Assembly: GCA_033439265.1 (NCBI GenBank)
Contig: JAVTVX010000009.1
Span: 7,839,109-7,903,108, forward strand
Direction of reading: 5' to 3'
DNA length: 64,000 nt
DNA from: Dillenia suffruticosa
Lineage: Eukaryota; Streptophyta; Magnoliopsida; Dilleniales; Dilleniaceae
How positions within the stretch are numbered: position 1 is the first letter of the stretch; each line of letters starts with the position of its first letter. Below are positions 38,490-51,002 of this stretch, piece by piece. Made by a program: the position numbers and the translations under genes. Below the pieces are notes generated by a model. The model was given only the letters and a program-made list of their open reading frames with translations. It had not been told where the DNA came from and searched no databases.

Positions 38490-38491
38490 TA

Positions 38492-38523
<32 letters not shown>
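38490..38523. repeat. (AT)n microsatellite
   Basis: About 15 TA units in the copia 2 leader. Confidence 0.9.
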
Positions 38524-38525
<2 letters not shown>

Positions 38526-38906
38526 ATTTTATTGGTTGGATTTAGTTTTTTGGGTAAAGAAAATTAAAGAAATTTTTTTTTTCATCTTGTTGATTTTGTT
38601 TTAATAGATTCAAAAACATAATTAATTTTCATTAAAAAAATGCAGTTAAGAAAATTGGTTTAATGGCTAAAATATTGGGATTGCTTCTCTTAATTTGTGG
38701 CTATACATTTTGCGTTAAGTAATATGTCAATCCATACATATTCACTTAAAATTGAGATTTTGTTACATAGATAATTCCTGATTGGCTGTTAGTTGCATTG
38801 ACAATGTTGAGAACTATCAAGAATTTTAAGCATAATAGAATACTATTACACTATGGATAGGGTTACTTTTTTTTTTTTTGAAATTTAAAACAAACATGAT
38901 ATTATT

Positions 38907-39688
38907 TGATGTGAACCCGTTGGGTATAACCCTATAACTTACGAATAAGTTAATTTAGTTCAAAAATCGTCCCAACGAATTATTTGAACCGGTAGAATTA
39001 AAAACCTCAACTCTTGCCCTAAAGGAGGAAGAACCTAAGATATATGATTTTAGACCCGTTTCTCATTAGATCAAGAATCTTGGTATAAAGATGGAATGAA
39101 TGACGCCACAATCTAGATGGTTCGAAACCTAGATTGATAAGTCAAAGAACTAAACAATACTCCTATCTTGAATAAGTTCAAAGTTCTCAAAAGAACAAGA
39201 CATGTGTGAAGAATTCTCACAATTTTATTAATTCTCTCCAAAGTATTGTCTTTTACACAATGTATAATGACCTATTTATAGCCTAAAGGTAAAAACTTAA
39301 TTGGCAACTAAAAATTTAATAACTCCCTAAATAATAAAGAATCAGAAAACTAAAACATAAGTTACAAAAATAAAAATTAGGAAACTAAATAAATCAAACT
39401 ATTTTGACCAAGTCTTGCTGTTATTTTTCTTTATTTTCGTTCTCCCTTAGTTTTGGATAGTTTTGGGTCTTTTATTCTTCCAACTGGACTTGTATGAGCA
39501 TAATTAAGGCCCCTTTTGGTTCTTTATTTATTTGGCCTCCAATTTCTTGTTGTAAAACTCCCTGAATTAAGTTATTCTGTACTTTTTTAAATCTTTTAAC
39601 TCGGGTCTTTGTCACCGGCCCAACTGGGACTTGAGTTGGATCTTGAGTTGGATCTCGTGAATTCCTTGCAATCTTGATGACCTCATCA
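38907..39688 (-). repeat. 3' LTR of the gypsy element
   Basis: 782 bp. Its first ~210 bp (39688 down to about 39478, minus strand) stay open in the pol frame. The TGATGAGGTCATC terminus itself encodes DEVI. Confidence 0.94.
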
Positions 39689-40823
39689 TTTCCTTCATCT
39701 TAAGAAAGATTTGTCCTCAAATCGTTACCTACATCAAAAGCACTCTAGTCAGTAATATTGAAAGTAGCACTAACATGATACTCACCTGATAAATCAAGTC
39801 TGTAAGCATTGTCGTTGATCCGTTCTAGCACTTGAAAAAGACCATCTCCTTGGGGTAACAACTTGGAACGTCTCTGTGTTGTAAATCTTTCCTTCCGCAT
39901 GTATAACCAAACCCAATCACCGGGTTCAACAATCAACTTGTGACGTCCCTTGTTAGTTTGCTTGATGTATTGTTCGGTCCTCCTCTCTATATTGAATCGT
40001 ACTTTCTCGTGAAGTTGCTTCACAAATTCTACTTTTTTCTTACTATCTAAATTCACTTGCTCAGAAATAGGTAAATGTAAGAAATCTAAAGGAGTTAAAG
40101 GATTAAAACCATAAACAATTTCAAACGGTGAGAATTTAGTAGTAGAGTGAACAACACGATTATATGCAAACTCAACATGTGACAAACATTCTTCCCAAGT
40201 TTTAATATTTTTGCTAATGACAGCCCTCAACAAAGTGGATAAAGTTCTGTTGACTACTTCTATTTGACCATCAGTTTGAGAATGATAAGTTGTTGAAAAT
40301 AAAAATTTCGTTTCTAACTTTTCCCATAATGTCTTCTAAAAGTAACTCAGGAACTTAGCATCCCGATCTGAAACGATTGTTTTAGGCATCCCATGTAACC
40401 TCACAATCTCCCTAAAGAATAATTCCGCAATATGAGAAGTATTGTCGATTTATGACAAGGAATAAAATGAGTCATATTAGAAAATCGATGTACAACTACA
40501 AAGATCGAATCTCGTCCATATTTATTCTTAGGTAAATCCAAAACAAAATCCATTGAAATGTCAATCTAAGGTGAACTAGGAACAGGTAGGGGTGTGTAAA
40601 GACCATTAGGTTGAACCTTAGATTTAGTTTGCCTATAAGTAATACATCTACCATAAAATCTCTCAATGTCTCGCTTCATGTGTGGCCAATAAAAGTGCTC
40701 TTGTAAAATTGCCAAGATTTTGGCAACTCCAAAATGTCCCATTAACCCTCCGCTATGAGATTTTCGAACTAACAACTCTCTCAATGAACAATTTGGCATG
40801 CACAACTTATTTTCTCTAAACAA
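39478..40823 (-). pseudogene. gypsy integrase with C-terminal extension into the LTR, broken
   Basis: N-terminal zinc-binding part GHFGVAKIL and HFYWPHMKRDIERF (40823-40566). The catalytic core is interrupted by stops (40560-40240). The C-terminal part ([31 protein letters not shown]) spans 40233-39745. After a TAG and a TAA the same frame continues across the LTR border: NDEVIKIARNSRDPTQ, then GPVTKTRVKRFKK, to a TAA near 39478. No classical chromodomain is seen between integrase and LTR. Confidence 0.85.
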
Positions 40824-42314
40824 AAAATTATCATGCCTATATAATTTACCCTCTGCAGATTTTTCACATGCACTATAAATTTCTCCAAAACGTCATCAAG
40901 ATAGAGTTCCTTAATATGCTCAAAACCAAGAAATTTAGCATCAAGAGTAGAGATTAAGGCATACCTGCATGAAAGTGCATCCGCAACTACATTCTCCTTA
41001 ACTTGTTTATATCGAATGACATAAGGAAAAGTTTCGATGAATTTCATCCATCGAGCATGTCTCTTATTCAGTTTATGTTGACTTTTCAAATGTTTCAAGG
41101 ATTCATGATCCGTACGAATCACAAATTCTTTCAGCCACAAATAGTGTTGCCATGTCTCCAAAGCTCGAACCAAGGCGTACAATTTTTTGTCATAGGTAGG
41201 ATAGTTAAGTGCAGCCCCACTTAACTTCTCACTAAAGTATGCAAATGGTCTTTCACCCTGCATAAGAACAGCGCCTATACCTACACCAGAAGCATCATAT
41301 TCAATTTCAAATGTTTTAGAAAAGTTCGGTAAAGCAACTAAAGGTGCATGAATAAGCTTATGTTTAATAAGTTGAAACGCCTTCTCTTGCTCTTCACTCC
41401 ATTGAAATACAACGTTTTTCTTGATAACTTGTGTAAGCGGTGCAACGATAGTGCTAAAATTTTTCACGAACCTCCTGTAAAAACTATCAAGACCATGAAA
41501 ATTTCTAACATCACCTATATTGGAGGGGGTTGGCCAGTCTTGAATGGCTTTGATCTTATCTTCATCCACCTCGATACCTTTAGCACTCACAACAAAATCC
41601 AGAAAAACAAGCTTGTCAGTGCAGAAGGTACACTTTTTGAGGTTAGCATATAAATTTTCTTTTCTAAGTATATCCAAAACCGAATGTAAATGTGAGATAT
41701 GATCATGCAAACTTTTGTTATATATCAAAATATTATCAAAATAAACAACCACGAATTTATCAATAAAAACACGCAAAGCATGATTCATTAAGCGCATGAA
41801 TGTATTAGGAGATTGGTTAATCCAAAGGGCATAACTAACCACTCATACAACCCATATTTAGTTTTAAAAACTGTTTTTCATTCATCTTCTTCTTTCATTC
41901 GTATTTGATGATATCCACTCTTAAGATCAATTTTAGAAAACATACAAGCACCATGCAACTCATCTAACATGTCATCTAAACGAGGAATAGGGTGTCGATA
42001 TCTTACCGTTATATTGTTGATGGCTCGGTAGTCAATACACATCCTCCATGTTCCATCTTTCGTAGGTACCAAAATCACCGGAACTGCACATGGACTCATA
42101 CTTTCTCTCACATGCCCCTTTTCCATCAACTCTTCGACTTGTCTTTGAAGCTCCTTCGCCTCTTCTGGATTGCTTCTATATGCTGGAAGATTTGGAATTG
42201 ATGCACCGGGTATGAAATCAATTTGATGTTCAATCCCTCGGATAGGTGGCAAACCTTGGGGTAGCCCTTCGAAAAACACATCTTCGAATTCCTACAAAAG
42301 AGAAACAATAACAC
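40781..42314 (-). pseudogene. gypsy reverse transcriptase and RNase H, broken
   Basis: RT begins with the [18 protein letters not shown]-type lead, then [19 protein letters not shown] and [15 protein letters not shown] (41890-42200). A stop and frameshift near 41850-41880 separate it from the second part (41842-40781), with active site VYFDNILIY (41720-41746), Asp to Asn. RNase H follows: [26 protein letters not shown] and [10 protein letters not shown]. Confidence 0.9.
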
Positions 42315-42491
42315 TCGGCAAAGAAAGGGTTAAGTTGGTAAATGTTTAAAAGGAATTCCTTGTACATAAGTACAATCATTGGTTGTCTTGAGAGCATCGT
42401 TCGCTTAACCTCACTTGTTTTAGCATAGAAATTCTTTTGTTTTCTCTCGGATTTTACCTCATTGGCCGAACTTTTCTCTCTTTTCTCTTTC

Positions 42492-44274
42492 TCACCAAAT
42501 TCGGCCTTTCTCTCTTCTTTTCTCTATTTTTTTTTCTTCTCTCAACCCATTTTGATCTTTTTGTTTCTGTTGCTCACTCAATTTTTGCAACCTCACTCGG
42601 TTTTCATAGACTTGCTTTGGTGTCATCGGAATTAGAGTGATTTTTCGTTGGTTGAACATGAATGAATATTTGTTGGTGAAGCCGTCATGTTGCACATGTC
42701 GATCAAATTGCCAAGGCCTTTCTAACAAAATATGCCCAGCCTGCATTGGCACCACATCACATAACACCTCATCTTCATATTTCCTAATCCAGAATTGTAC
42801 AACAACTTGTTTTATAACCCTTACTTCTCCACTATCATTCAACCATTGTAGCTTGTATAGTTGAGAATGTTTAGTGGTTGACAAATTCAGCTTGTCCACT
42901 AAAGTCTTACTCGCAACATTAGTAAAACTATCATTGTCAATGATCAAAATGCATACCTTGTCTTTCACATGGCAACGAGTGTGAAAGATATTCTCCCGTT
43001 GTACTTCTTCTTCATCTCCTCTGGCTTGTAAGCTTAAGGTTCGACATGTTACTAGCGTTAACATCTCACCATGTTCAGCCCCATACTCCTTAGATCCGAT
43101 GGGGACGTCTTCCAATAGAGGCAAACAATCAATGTCACCTTCATCTTCAGACTCGATTGCACCATTTTCCCGAATCACCATAACTCGCTTGTTTGGACAT
43201 TGGCTAGCTATATGCCCTCTTTCCTGACACCTGAAGTATTTAATCTCACTAGATCGAGTTAAAGTAGGGGTTGACTTACTTTGAGAAGTCGTGGTGGAGA
43301 TAGCTGGTTTATGTTCAGGCTTAACTTTGAAAATGGCTGAATTTTCTTCTTTTTTCGGGTAGCTCATTCTCCATGATGTTGCATTCGGAATCTGTGGTGT
43401 TGGTTTTGCTCGTATGTTACCTCTCTTGAGCTGCTTTTCAACCTTGATTGCCATATGTACTAAATCCTCCAACTCCACATAATGGTGAAACTCGATCGTG
43501 TTGGCAATCTCTCGATTTAAACCATTCAAAAATCTAGCTATCGTCGCCTCTCTATCTTCTTCCACATTAACTTGAATCATAGTCATCTCCATTTCTTTAT
43601 AATATTCATCTACGCTTCGATTACCTTGGTGGAGACTCTGCAACTTGAGATATAAATCCCTATAGTAATGACTCGGCACAAATCGTCATCTCATCACCCT
43701 CTTCATCTCACCCCAAGTTTCAATGGGTCGATCCCCATTCCGTCGTCTATTGATGCACAACTAATCTCACCATACAATTGCATAATCAGTAAACTCAATA
43801 ATAACAAGTTTAACCTTCTTTAATTCAGAATAGTTGTGACAATAAAAAACTAACTCAATTTTCTTTTCCCACTCAAGATATGTTTTGGGATCACTTTTAC
43901 CTTGAAACGACGGAATTTTCATCTTGATACTACCTAAGTTGTTGTTTACCCGATTATTAATTTCTCTATTTCGACCAAGTCTCCTATGACTACCCACTGA
44001 CAACCTATCAAACTCTTCTTCTAACCCATCCCCTTCAAACTCATCCATAACTTCAGTTTCTCTTTAATGAAACCTATTCTTCCTGGAGGGCTGGCACTAT
44101 TGATGGTTGCCCCCTTTGCAACTCCTCTTCCACCTTATCCAACCTTTCATGTATAAGATCTAACTCCCTCTTCATCATCCGTCTCATCTCCCCCATAAAT
44201 GCTTGTAGTAGTAGATTCGATCCAACTTGTGGTTGAACCTCCTCACTTATATTATCTTTTTGATTTTGAGTCAT
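42492..44274 (-). pseudogene. gypsy gag and protease region, broken
   Basis: Starts MTQNQKDN at 44274. Stops near 44072 and 43765 split it into three frames. The capsid part has the stretch ARFLNGLNREIANTIEF and VELEDLVHMAIKVEKQLKR. The zinc knuckle (about 43190-43235) has its first Cys replaced by Tyr (YFRCQERGHIASQC). The protease-like motif at about 42930 reads IIDNDSFTNVAS where families usually have a D-[GS]-[GA/S]-type box, so it is probably inactive. The longest open part is 395 codons. Confidence 0.88.
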
Positions 44275-44279
44275 AATTG

Positions 44280-45119
44280 GAATCTATAAGACAATGTTAG
44301 AATAAAATATGAAAGAAACTCACTACATTCCCTCACGTATTTCACTCAAAAATAATGATTCACTCAAATCCACTTGTGTTTCACTCTATGTATTTGGCTT
44401 TTATTTTTAATGAATTTTTTCTTGCCTTTTACCACTCTACTTCACTTAGTCAAGTTCTTTATTGAACTCGAGAACTCAACTCAAAAATAATTGTCTTGTG
44501 AAATTCAATAACTTATATAGAAGAAAGTATAACAAGAAAAATAAGAAGGAAAGAGAAAATAAGGAATAAAAAAGGTAGTAAATTTTAAAAGAAAATTCTA
44601 AATTAGAAAGGAAACAGCCAATGAATGAGATAAATAAGGAATGTGAACAAATAAGGAAATAGTTCATGAAAGGAGAACAAATATGGAAGCTTTGAATTTG
44701 GGTAACTGTACAAATAAGGAAATATTTCAAACCCAACCAAAAAATTTAGAAAATTCTAATTTAAATTTAGTAATAATATTTTAAACTTTGCCAAATTTAA
44801 ACAAAATCACAAAATGGAGAATTATCAATTTTGCAAAATTTGAAAACTGCCTCCTTTTTTTTTTTCACGGCCTCTTCTCTTTTTTTTGTGGGTCTTTTTT
44901 TTTCTCCCTTTTTTTTTGCCCTTCTTTGTTTTTTTTCACGGCCTCTTTTTTTGTGGGTTTTTTTTGCCCTTCTTTTTTTTGGGAATATAACAGCACAAAA
45001 ATAAAGAATAAGTACACCAAAAATAAGAAATAAACCAACGAATCAAGAGTTTTCAGACACAAAAAAGGAAAAAAAATTAAATAAGAATAATTCAAAGGAA
45101 AAAAAACCTGGATACCAAC
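44280..45119 (-). other. gypsy 5' leader with T-rich low-complexity tract
   Basis: Untranslated leader between the 5' LTR and gag. 44840-44990 (plus strand) is an imperfect repeat of CTTTTTTTT and GTGGGTTTTTTT/CACGGCCTC words. Its open frames are spurious. Confidence 0.6.
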
Positions 45120-45892
45120 TGATGTGAACCCGTTAGGTATAAAAATCCTAGAACCCACGAACAAGTTAATTTAGCCCAAAAATCGTCCCAATGAATTATT
45201 TGAACCGGTGGAATTAACGACCTCAACCCTTGCCCTAAAGGAGAAAGAAGTTAAGGTATATGACCTTAGACCCGTTTCTCATTAGATCAAGAATCTTGGT
45301 ATAAAGATGGAATAAATGACGTTACAATCTAAAAGGTTCGAAACCTAGATTGATAAGTCAAAAAACTAAATAAAACTCATATCTTGAATAAGTTCAAAGT
45401 TCTCAAAAGGACAAAATCTGTGTGAAGAATTCTCATAATTTTATTAATTCTCTCTAAAGTGTTATCTTTTACACAATGTATAATGACATATTTATAGTTT
45501 AAAGGTAAAAACTTAATTGACAACTAAAAATTTAGTAACTCACTAAACAATAAAGAATCAGAAAACTAAAACATAAGTTACAAAAATAAAAATTAGGAAA
45601 CTAAATAAATCAAATTATTTTAATCAAGTTTTACTGCTATTTTTCTTTATTTTCGTCATTCCTTGGTTTTGAGTAGTTTTGGGTCTTTTATTCTTTCAAC
45701 TGGACTTGTATGAGCATAATTAAGGTCTCTTTTGGTTCTTTATTTATTTGGACTCCAATTTCTTGTTGTAAAGCCCCCTGAATTAAGTTATTCAGTACTT
45801 TTTTGAATCTTTTAACTCGGATCTTTGTCACTGGCCCTACTGAGACTTGAGTTGGATCTCGTGAATTCCTTGCAATCTTGATGACCTCATCA
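45120..45892 (-). repeat. 5' LTR of the gypsy element
   Basis: 773 bp, co-linear with the 3' LTR with scattered substitutions and small indels. TSD TTATT follows at 45893-45897. Confidence 0.94.
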
Positions 45893-46499
45893 TTATTGTT
45901 CTATGGATAGCATGATTTGATAGTTATAAAACTTTTGTTTCATTTGGGATCATTAGATTTGCCACACTTACGAGCTTAAGGCTTATCAAGCCTATCAAGA
46001 TAAAATTAGTTATAAGTCTAATTTTGGATATAATTTTAAATTCAAATATTAATATGGTTATATATATATATCATGATAAATTAATTGAAATAATATGTTG
46101 TAAGTGACATTTCTTGTGAAAATTAATTTGTTTAAGAATATAAATTGTTTTGTACATATAACTTATGTAAATATTGAAAGGTTCAAAGGAATGTTGATAT
46201 TTAACTATGCATCTGTGGTATCTATGGTAATAAACGCACAATGATTATTTGGCTTTACGTGTGAACAATAAATCAGTCCAAAAGAAGATTTAATATTTGA
46301 CATGTTTTTATTGTCATTGTTTAATTACTACACCAAAATATCACTTACAAGTTAGTATTTTTTATCCAAAAACAAAATATTAATGAAGTGTCTGATATCT
46401 TGAGATAGAGTTTACTTTTATTTGAATTTATTATTAGACTTTAAGATTTATGTGAAATCATTTTGTTTGTTTGTTATTCTCTGATCAGTTATGAATACT

Positions 46500-47570
46500 T
46501 TTTCTAATATTATTACCAACATTAATTCAATTACTATGCTAAATGGCGATAATTTCAAGTATAGCCTGAGAACTTTTGATAATTCTCGGAGTCATGGATC
46601 TTGACCTTGCATTAAGGGTTGATTGTCTACCGCCTCTCACCGATAAGAGTACCTTTGATGAAAATAGGGATGTGAAAAGGTAAAAGAAAACAAACTGCGT
46701 GTGTAAAATGATCATGAAGAGAGCTATCACAGAAGCATTTATGGACACTATGTCTCAAAATATTACTACAGTTAAAGATTTCCTTGCAGATATTGAAAAG
46801 AGGTTAGTCAGGAATGAAAATGCTGAAATAAGTATGCTCTTGACATGTCTTATTCAAGTGAAGTCTAAAGATAAAAGTAATATTAGAGAGTACATCCTAG
46901 GGACGTCTTACTTTGCTTCCAAGTTGAAAGCACTTAAGCTTTCTCAGGAATTGTTGTGCATCTAGTTTTAATGTTTCTTTTGGTATAGTCTAACCAGTTT
47001 AAAGTGAGGTATAATTGTTAGAAAAAGATTTTGTCTCTGAATGAACTCATTCTATACTGTGTTCAAAAAGAGGAAAGATTGAAACAAGATAAGGGAGAGA
47101 GTGCTCACTTGACCTCAACCTATAAAGGCAAAGGCAAGGGAAATAAAAGGAAGAAAGATAAGGAAGCTATGGATATGACACTTCAAAAGAAACAACAAAT
47201 GAAATTGGATAAACCAAAAAGTACCAGTTGCTTCTTTTATGAAGCCGAAGGGTATAAAAAGGAGTGTACCTACTATCACGCATGACATGCTACGAAGGGT
47301 ATGCTTCTTAATTTGGTTTGTTCTAAGGTTAATTTGACTTTAGTACCTGAACTCACTTGGTGGATAGATATTGTTGTAACAACTCGCACAAGTGTGTCTA
47401 TACAGGGTTGCCTAAAATGCCGAAAGCCAAATGATGGTGAAAGGTACATCTATGTGGGTGATGACAATAAGGTTTTGGTTGAATCAATAGGGAAATTTAG
47501 ATTATTGTTAAAGATTAGATTTTATTTAGATTATAATGAAACATTTATAGTACCATTTTTTAGATGAGAT
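46500..47570 (+). pseudogene. copia 2 gag and protease/integrase start, decayed
   Basis: LNGDNFKYS-like sequence at about 46540 and TEAFMDTMSQNITTVKDFL (46726-46785) are typical copia gag. A zinc knuckle follows at about 47230 with two positions lost (CFFYEAEGYKKEC). The protease box is changed (WWIDIVVTTRTSVS near 47358), missing the D-S/T-G catalytic triad. The segment after it (GCLKCRKPNDGERYIYVGD) is conserved. Several frameshifts and stops. Confidence 0.8.
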
Positions 47571-48429
47571 TTGATTTCTATTCTAATTTGGACAAATATG
47601 ATCATTCTTGATCATTTAAAAATGGAAAATTCAGTTTGTTTCATGATTCAAAAATTGTTGGATTGGTTTTTTCTCAGAATACAATAATCTTTATTTTATT
47701 GAAACAATTGATTCATTTAATGAACCTTTATATTTAAGTATACGAAACGTAAAGTGAAAATTAACCAGTGAGAATTTTGTTTCATTATAATACAAGAGAT
47801 TAGGTCCGACTTCCAAACAAAGAATTAAGAGATTTGCATCAGACGAAATTCTTAATCCCCTTGATTTTATAGATTTTAATATTTGTTTTAACTACATAAA
47901 GGGAAAATAAACCAATAAAAGAAGATTTAAAACCAATAGCACTTTGAATATCTTATAACTAATACATATAGATATTTGTGAGTCATTCCCTATGTTACTC
48001 ATAATGGTTAATAATATTTTATAATGTTCATAGATGATTTTTTCTATAAATGGTTACATATATAGAATTCATGAAAAGTCACAGTCGCTAAATGTGTTCA
48101 AAAGTTATAATATTGAAGTTGAGAACCAACTCAGCAAAAGAATCAAAAGTTCTAGTTCTAACCGTGATAGTGAATATTATAGCAGATATGATGGTTCAGG
48201 TGAATAATGTTGAGGTCTGTTTGCCAAGTTTCTAGAGGAATATGGTATCATTTCATAGTACACTAAGCTGATGAGGAGTATGATTTCTCATTCTCTCTTA
48301 CCAATGGAGCAAAGAGCTTAAGACTTCAACATATATCCTTAACAGGGTTCCAGATAAAGCGACTACCAAAACCTCTTATTAACTTTGGACAAGTAAGAGA
48401 CTTAGTTTAAAACACTCATATTTGGGGAT

Positions 48430-50200
48430 GTCTAGTTGAGGCAAGGCCCTATAACCCTAATGAAAGGAAATTGAATTCAAAAACGATGAGTTGCTATTTT
48501 GGTGGATACTCTGAAAGAATCGGGGATACAAGTTTTATGATACCACAACAAAGTTGTTTACGAGTTGGAAAACGCCCAATTCTTTAATGATGTCAAGTTT
48601 GCTAGGAGATACAGTGAGGGACGTTATCTCTGAAGAGGAATATGTTGATAGCCCCACAAGAATTATTGGCTTTGATCAGGATTCCATTCCTGATCCCATT
48701 CAAGATACAATAAAACAAGGCAATGTTATACAATCTTCCATTCGAGAAATTGTTTACGAAGGACAAACTCTGCCACTGTAATAACCTATATCATTATGGA
48801 GACCAATTAGAAAAAGAAGAGAAGAAGTGCAGTATCAGATGACTATATCATATTTCTTCAAGAAGATAAGATTGACATTGTGGTAATAAATAACACAATC
48901 AACTTCCATTAAGCCATGGGAAAGTTCTAACTCTGAGAAGTAAATTGGTGCCATGAATGATGAGAATAAGTTCATGAAGGACAATGATGTTTGAGATCTT
49001 ATCATGTTGCCAGAAGGTGCAAATCCCATTAGTTGCAAATAGATATTTAAGACCAAGAAAGATTTGAAAGGTGATGTGGAGAGATACAAAACTCATCTTA
49101 TCGGGCCTTACATAGGAAAAATGTATCAAGATATTCTTTGCGATTTTTTCAAAAGACTTTTTTAGAACTTTAATGGCATTAGTTGCTCATTTTGATATTG
49201 AATTACAATAGATAGATGTAAAGATAACGTTTCTAAACAGTAACATTGATAAAATGATTTATATGGTACAATTAGAAAACTTTGTGATGGGAGATTCAAA
49301 GAATATGGTTTGCAAACTCAGAAAATCTATCTATGGGCTTAAACAAACTTCTCAACAATAGTATTTCAAATTTTATCGAGTGATTATCTTATTTGGTTAT
49401 GAGATTAATTTGGTCGATGATTACATATATCATAAGTTTTGTGAGAGCAAATATATTTTTTTTGATTTTAATGTTGATAACATTTTATTTGCCTGCAACA
49501 ATTTAGACTTATTGCATGAAACCAAGAGATTTATATCTCAGAATTTTGAGATGAAATATCTTGGTGATGTCTTTTTTGTTTTAGAGATCCAGATTAACCA
49601 CGATCACTTCTGAAATATTCTCAGATTATCACAAAATGGATATATCGAAAAGGTTTTATAGAGATATAGCATGCAAGATTGAAAATCAGATGAAGCCCCT
49701 ATGGTTAAATAAGACAAATTTAGTCTTAGTCAGTATCTTAACAATAATTTTGAGTAAAAGGCTGATTTTGCTAAATGCCAAGATAATTTGAAATTTATGT
49801 CGGGCTATATCTATCTGCTATTTGGGGGTGCTATCCCTTAGAAGAGTGTTAAGCAATTTTTTATAGTCTCTTCTACCATGACAGTAGATTTCATAGTGTG
49901 TCGAGAAGCATCCTATCAGACTGTGCATGATAGTTGGAATTCATACACCACTCAAGTTGTTTTGTTATAATAAGTCGACAATCCTATATTCCAATAACAA
50001 TAGGAATTCGACAAATTTAAAACATATAGATATCAAGTTCTTGGATATCAAGGAAATAATTTAGAGTTGACAGTTATCTATAGAGTACGACAGTACAAAC
50101 TCTATGATGGTAGGATCCATTTACTAGGATTGTCATCCAAAGTATTTAATGAGAACATTACTTGTATGAGTGTATGACAATTGAGAATATTCAGTTTTAG
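48430..50200 (+). pseudogene. copia 2 integrase end, reverse transcriptase and RNase H, decayed
   Basis: Matches in scattered frames: SYFGGYSERIGDTSF (48490-48540), IFKTKKDLKGDVERYKTHL (about 49040-49100), IYGLKQ-like (49330), NVDNILFA (about 49471-49494, active site changed from YVDD) and RNase H-like pieces to about 50170. Stops are too frequent for any product. Between 47570 and 48430 little integrase sequence can be recognised. Confidence 0.72.
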
Positions 50201-50523
50201 CGGGAGTTTGTAATTTTTTGATATTTTTCTAATACAGAAATATTTTTTGTTATATCAGTTTAGATATTTTGCGATTATTTTCTACAGAAATAAATTTTTA
50301 GTTTATTCATACTTTGATTTTGGAAAGATTTGATCTCATTAGGGTTTAAGATGGACCAATTAGAAATAGACATATTGATATCATTAAGGTTGCTTTGATT
50401 ATATGTTGTTATGACTAATGGACCAGATTGATTATAGATACTTTTTGGTAATCACAGCAAAGTTGAAGTCATACGATTATTTTTACAAATTATAAGGTTA
50501 TGCACATTGCTCAATGATGAGAT

Positions 50524-51002
50524 TGTTGGATTTTTAATTTATCGTTGGACTTATATGTGAATAATTATGTGTTACACACTATCATATAAGTTTGAGTCCA
50601 TTTAAAAGTGATCTACTAAAGTTTTAAATAATTTGGACTCTAATGCATTTAATAGAGTGTAGTCGTTTAATCTGTAAAGATTTAAGAAATAATTTCTATT
50701 TTTGTAATGAATTAAGATAAGAATATAAAAAATTAACAAAATTGTTTATATATAGTGATTATGGCCCTCAGATCACACGTCACTTTTATCTTTCGGTATC
50801 CCATCATCTAGAAAGAAAATTAAGAGAGAAGTTAAAGAGTTCTGTTAAGAATATGTATAGATCTGAAATATTAGTCACACAACTCTAAACAGCAATTAGT
50901 CATTATGCATTCATATAACTTCTGTTTATAGATTTAATAGTTTTTTGATTGTTTAATATAAGATTTTGGATATAGTTTGTATTAAAAGGTTATTTACTAA
51001 CA
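50524..51002 (+). repeat. Right LTR of copia 2
   Basis: 479 bp, TGTTGGATTT...TTACTAACA. A degenerate purine-rich stretch (AATGATGAGAT) precedes it. Confidence 0.82.

Larger units (their letters stand above)
38907..45892 (-). mobile_element. Ty3/gypsy retrotransposon, complete but coding-dead, inserted in copia 2
   Basis: 6986 bp. LTRs 38907-39688 (3' LTR) and 45120-45892 (5' LTR) read TGATGAGGTCATC...GGTTCACATCA on the minus strand. The flanking duplication TTATT (38902-38906 and 45893-45897) is exact. After the 5' LTR comes a TTGGTATCCAGG-like primer site; before the 3' LTR is the purine tract AAGATGAAGGAA. Order gag, protease, RT, RNase H, integrase fits gypsy. The pol frame runs on into the 3' LTR. 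Motif wording suggests a CRM-type chromovirus, which I hold as tentative. The LTRs differ by roughly a tenth over the part I compared by eye, so this is older than copia 1. Confidence 0.95.
37977..51002 (+). mobile_element. Ty1/copia retrotransposon 2, decayed, split by a gypsy insertion
   Basis: The LTR pair 37977-38373 and 50524-51002 shares similar sequence in the same order, ending in TAACA. A primer-binding site TGGTATCAGA (38376-38385) follows the left LTR, close to the initiator-Met tRNA complement. Gag to RNase H remnants lie at 46500-50200 on the plus strand. The gypsy element at 38907-45892 plus its TTATT duplication interrupts the leader. Without it the element would be about 6 kb. 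The left LTR lacks about 73 bp at its 5' end, so no target duplication can be checked. Confidence 0.85.

Noticed and set aside
41003-42864. Several plus-strand open frames of 67-101 codons within the gypsy element
   Set aside because: Shadows of the minus-strand RT, RNase H and gag coding sequence.
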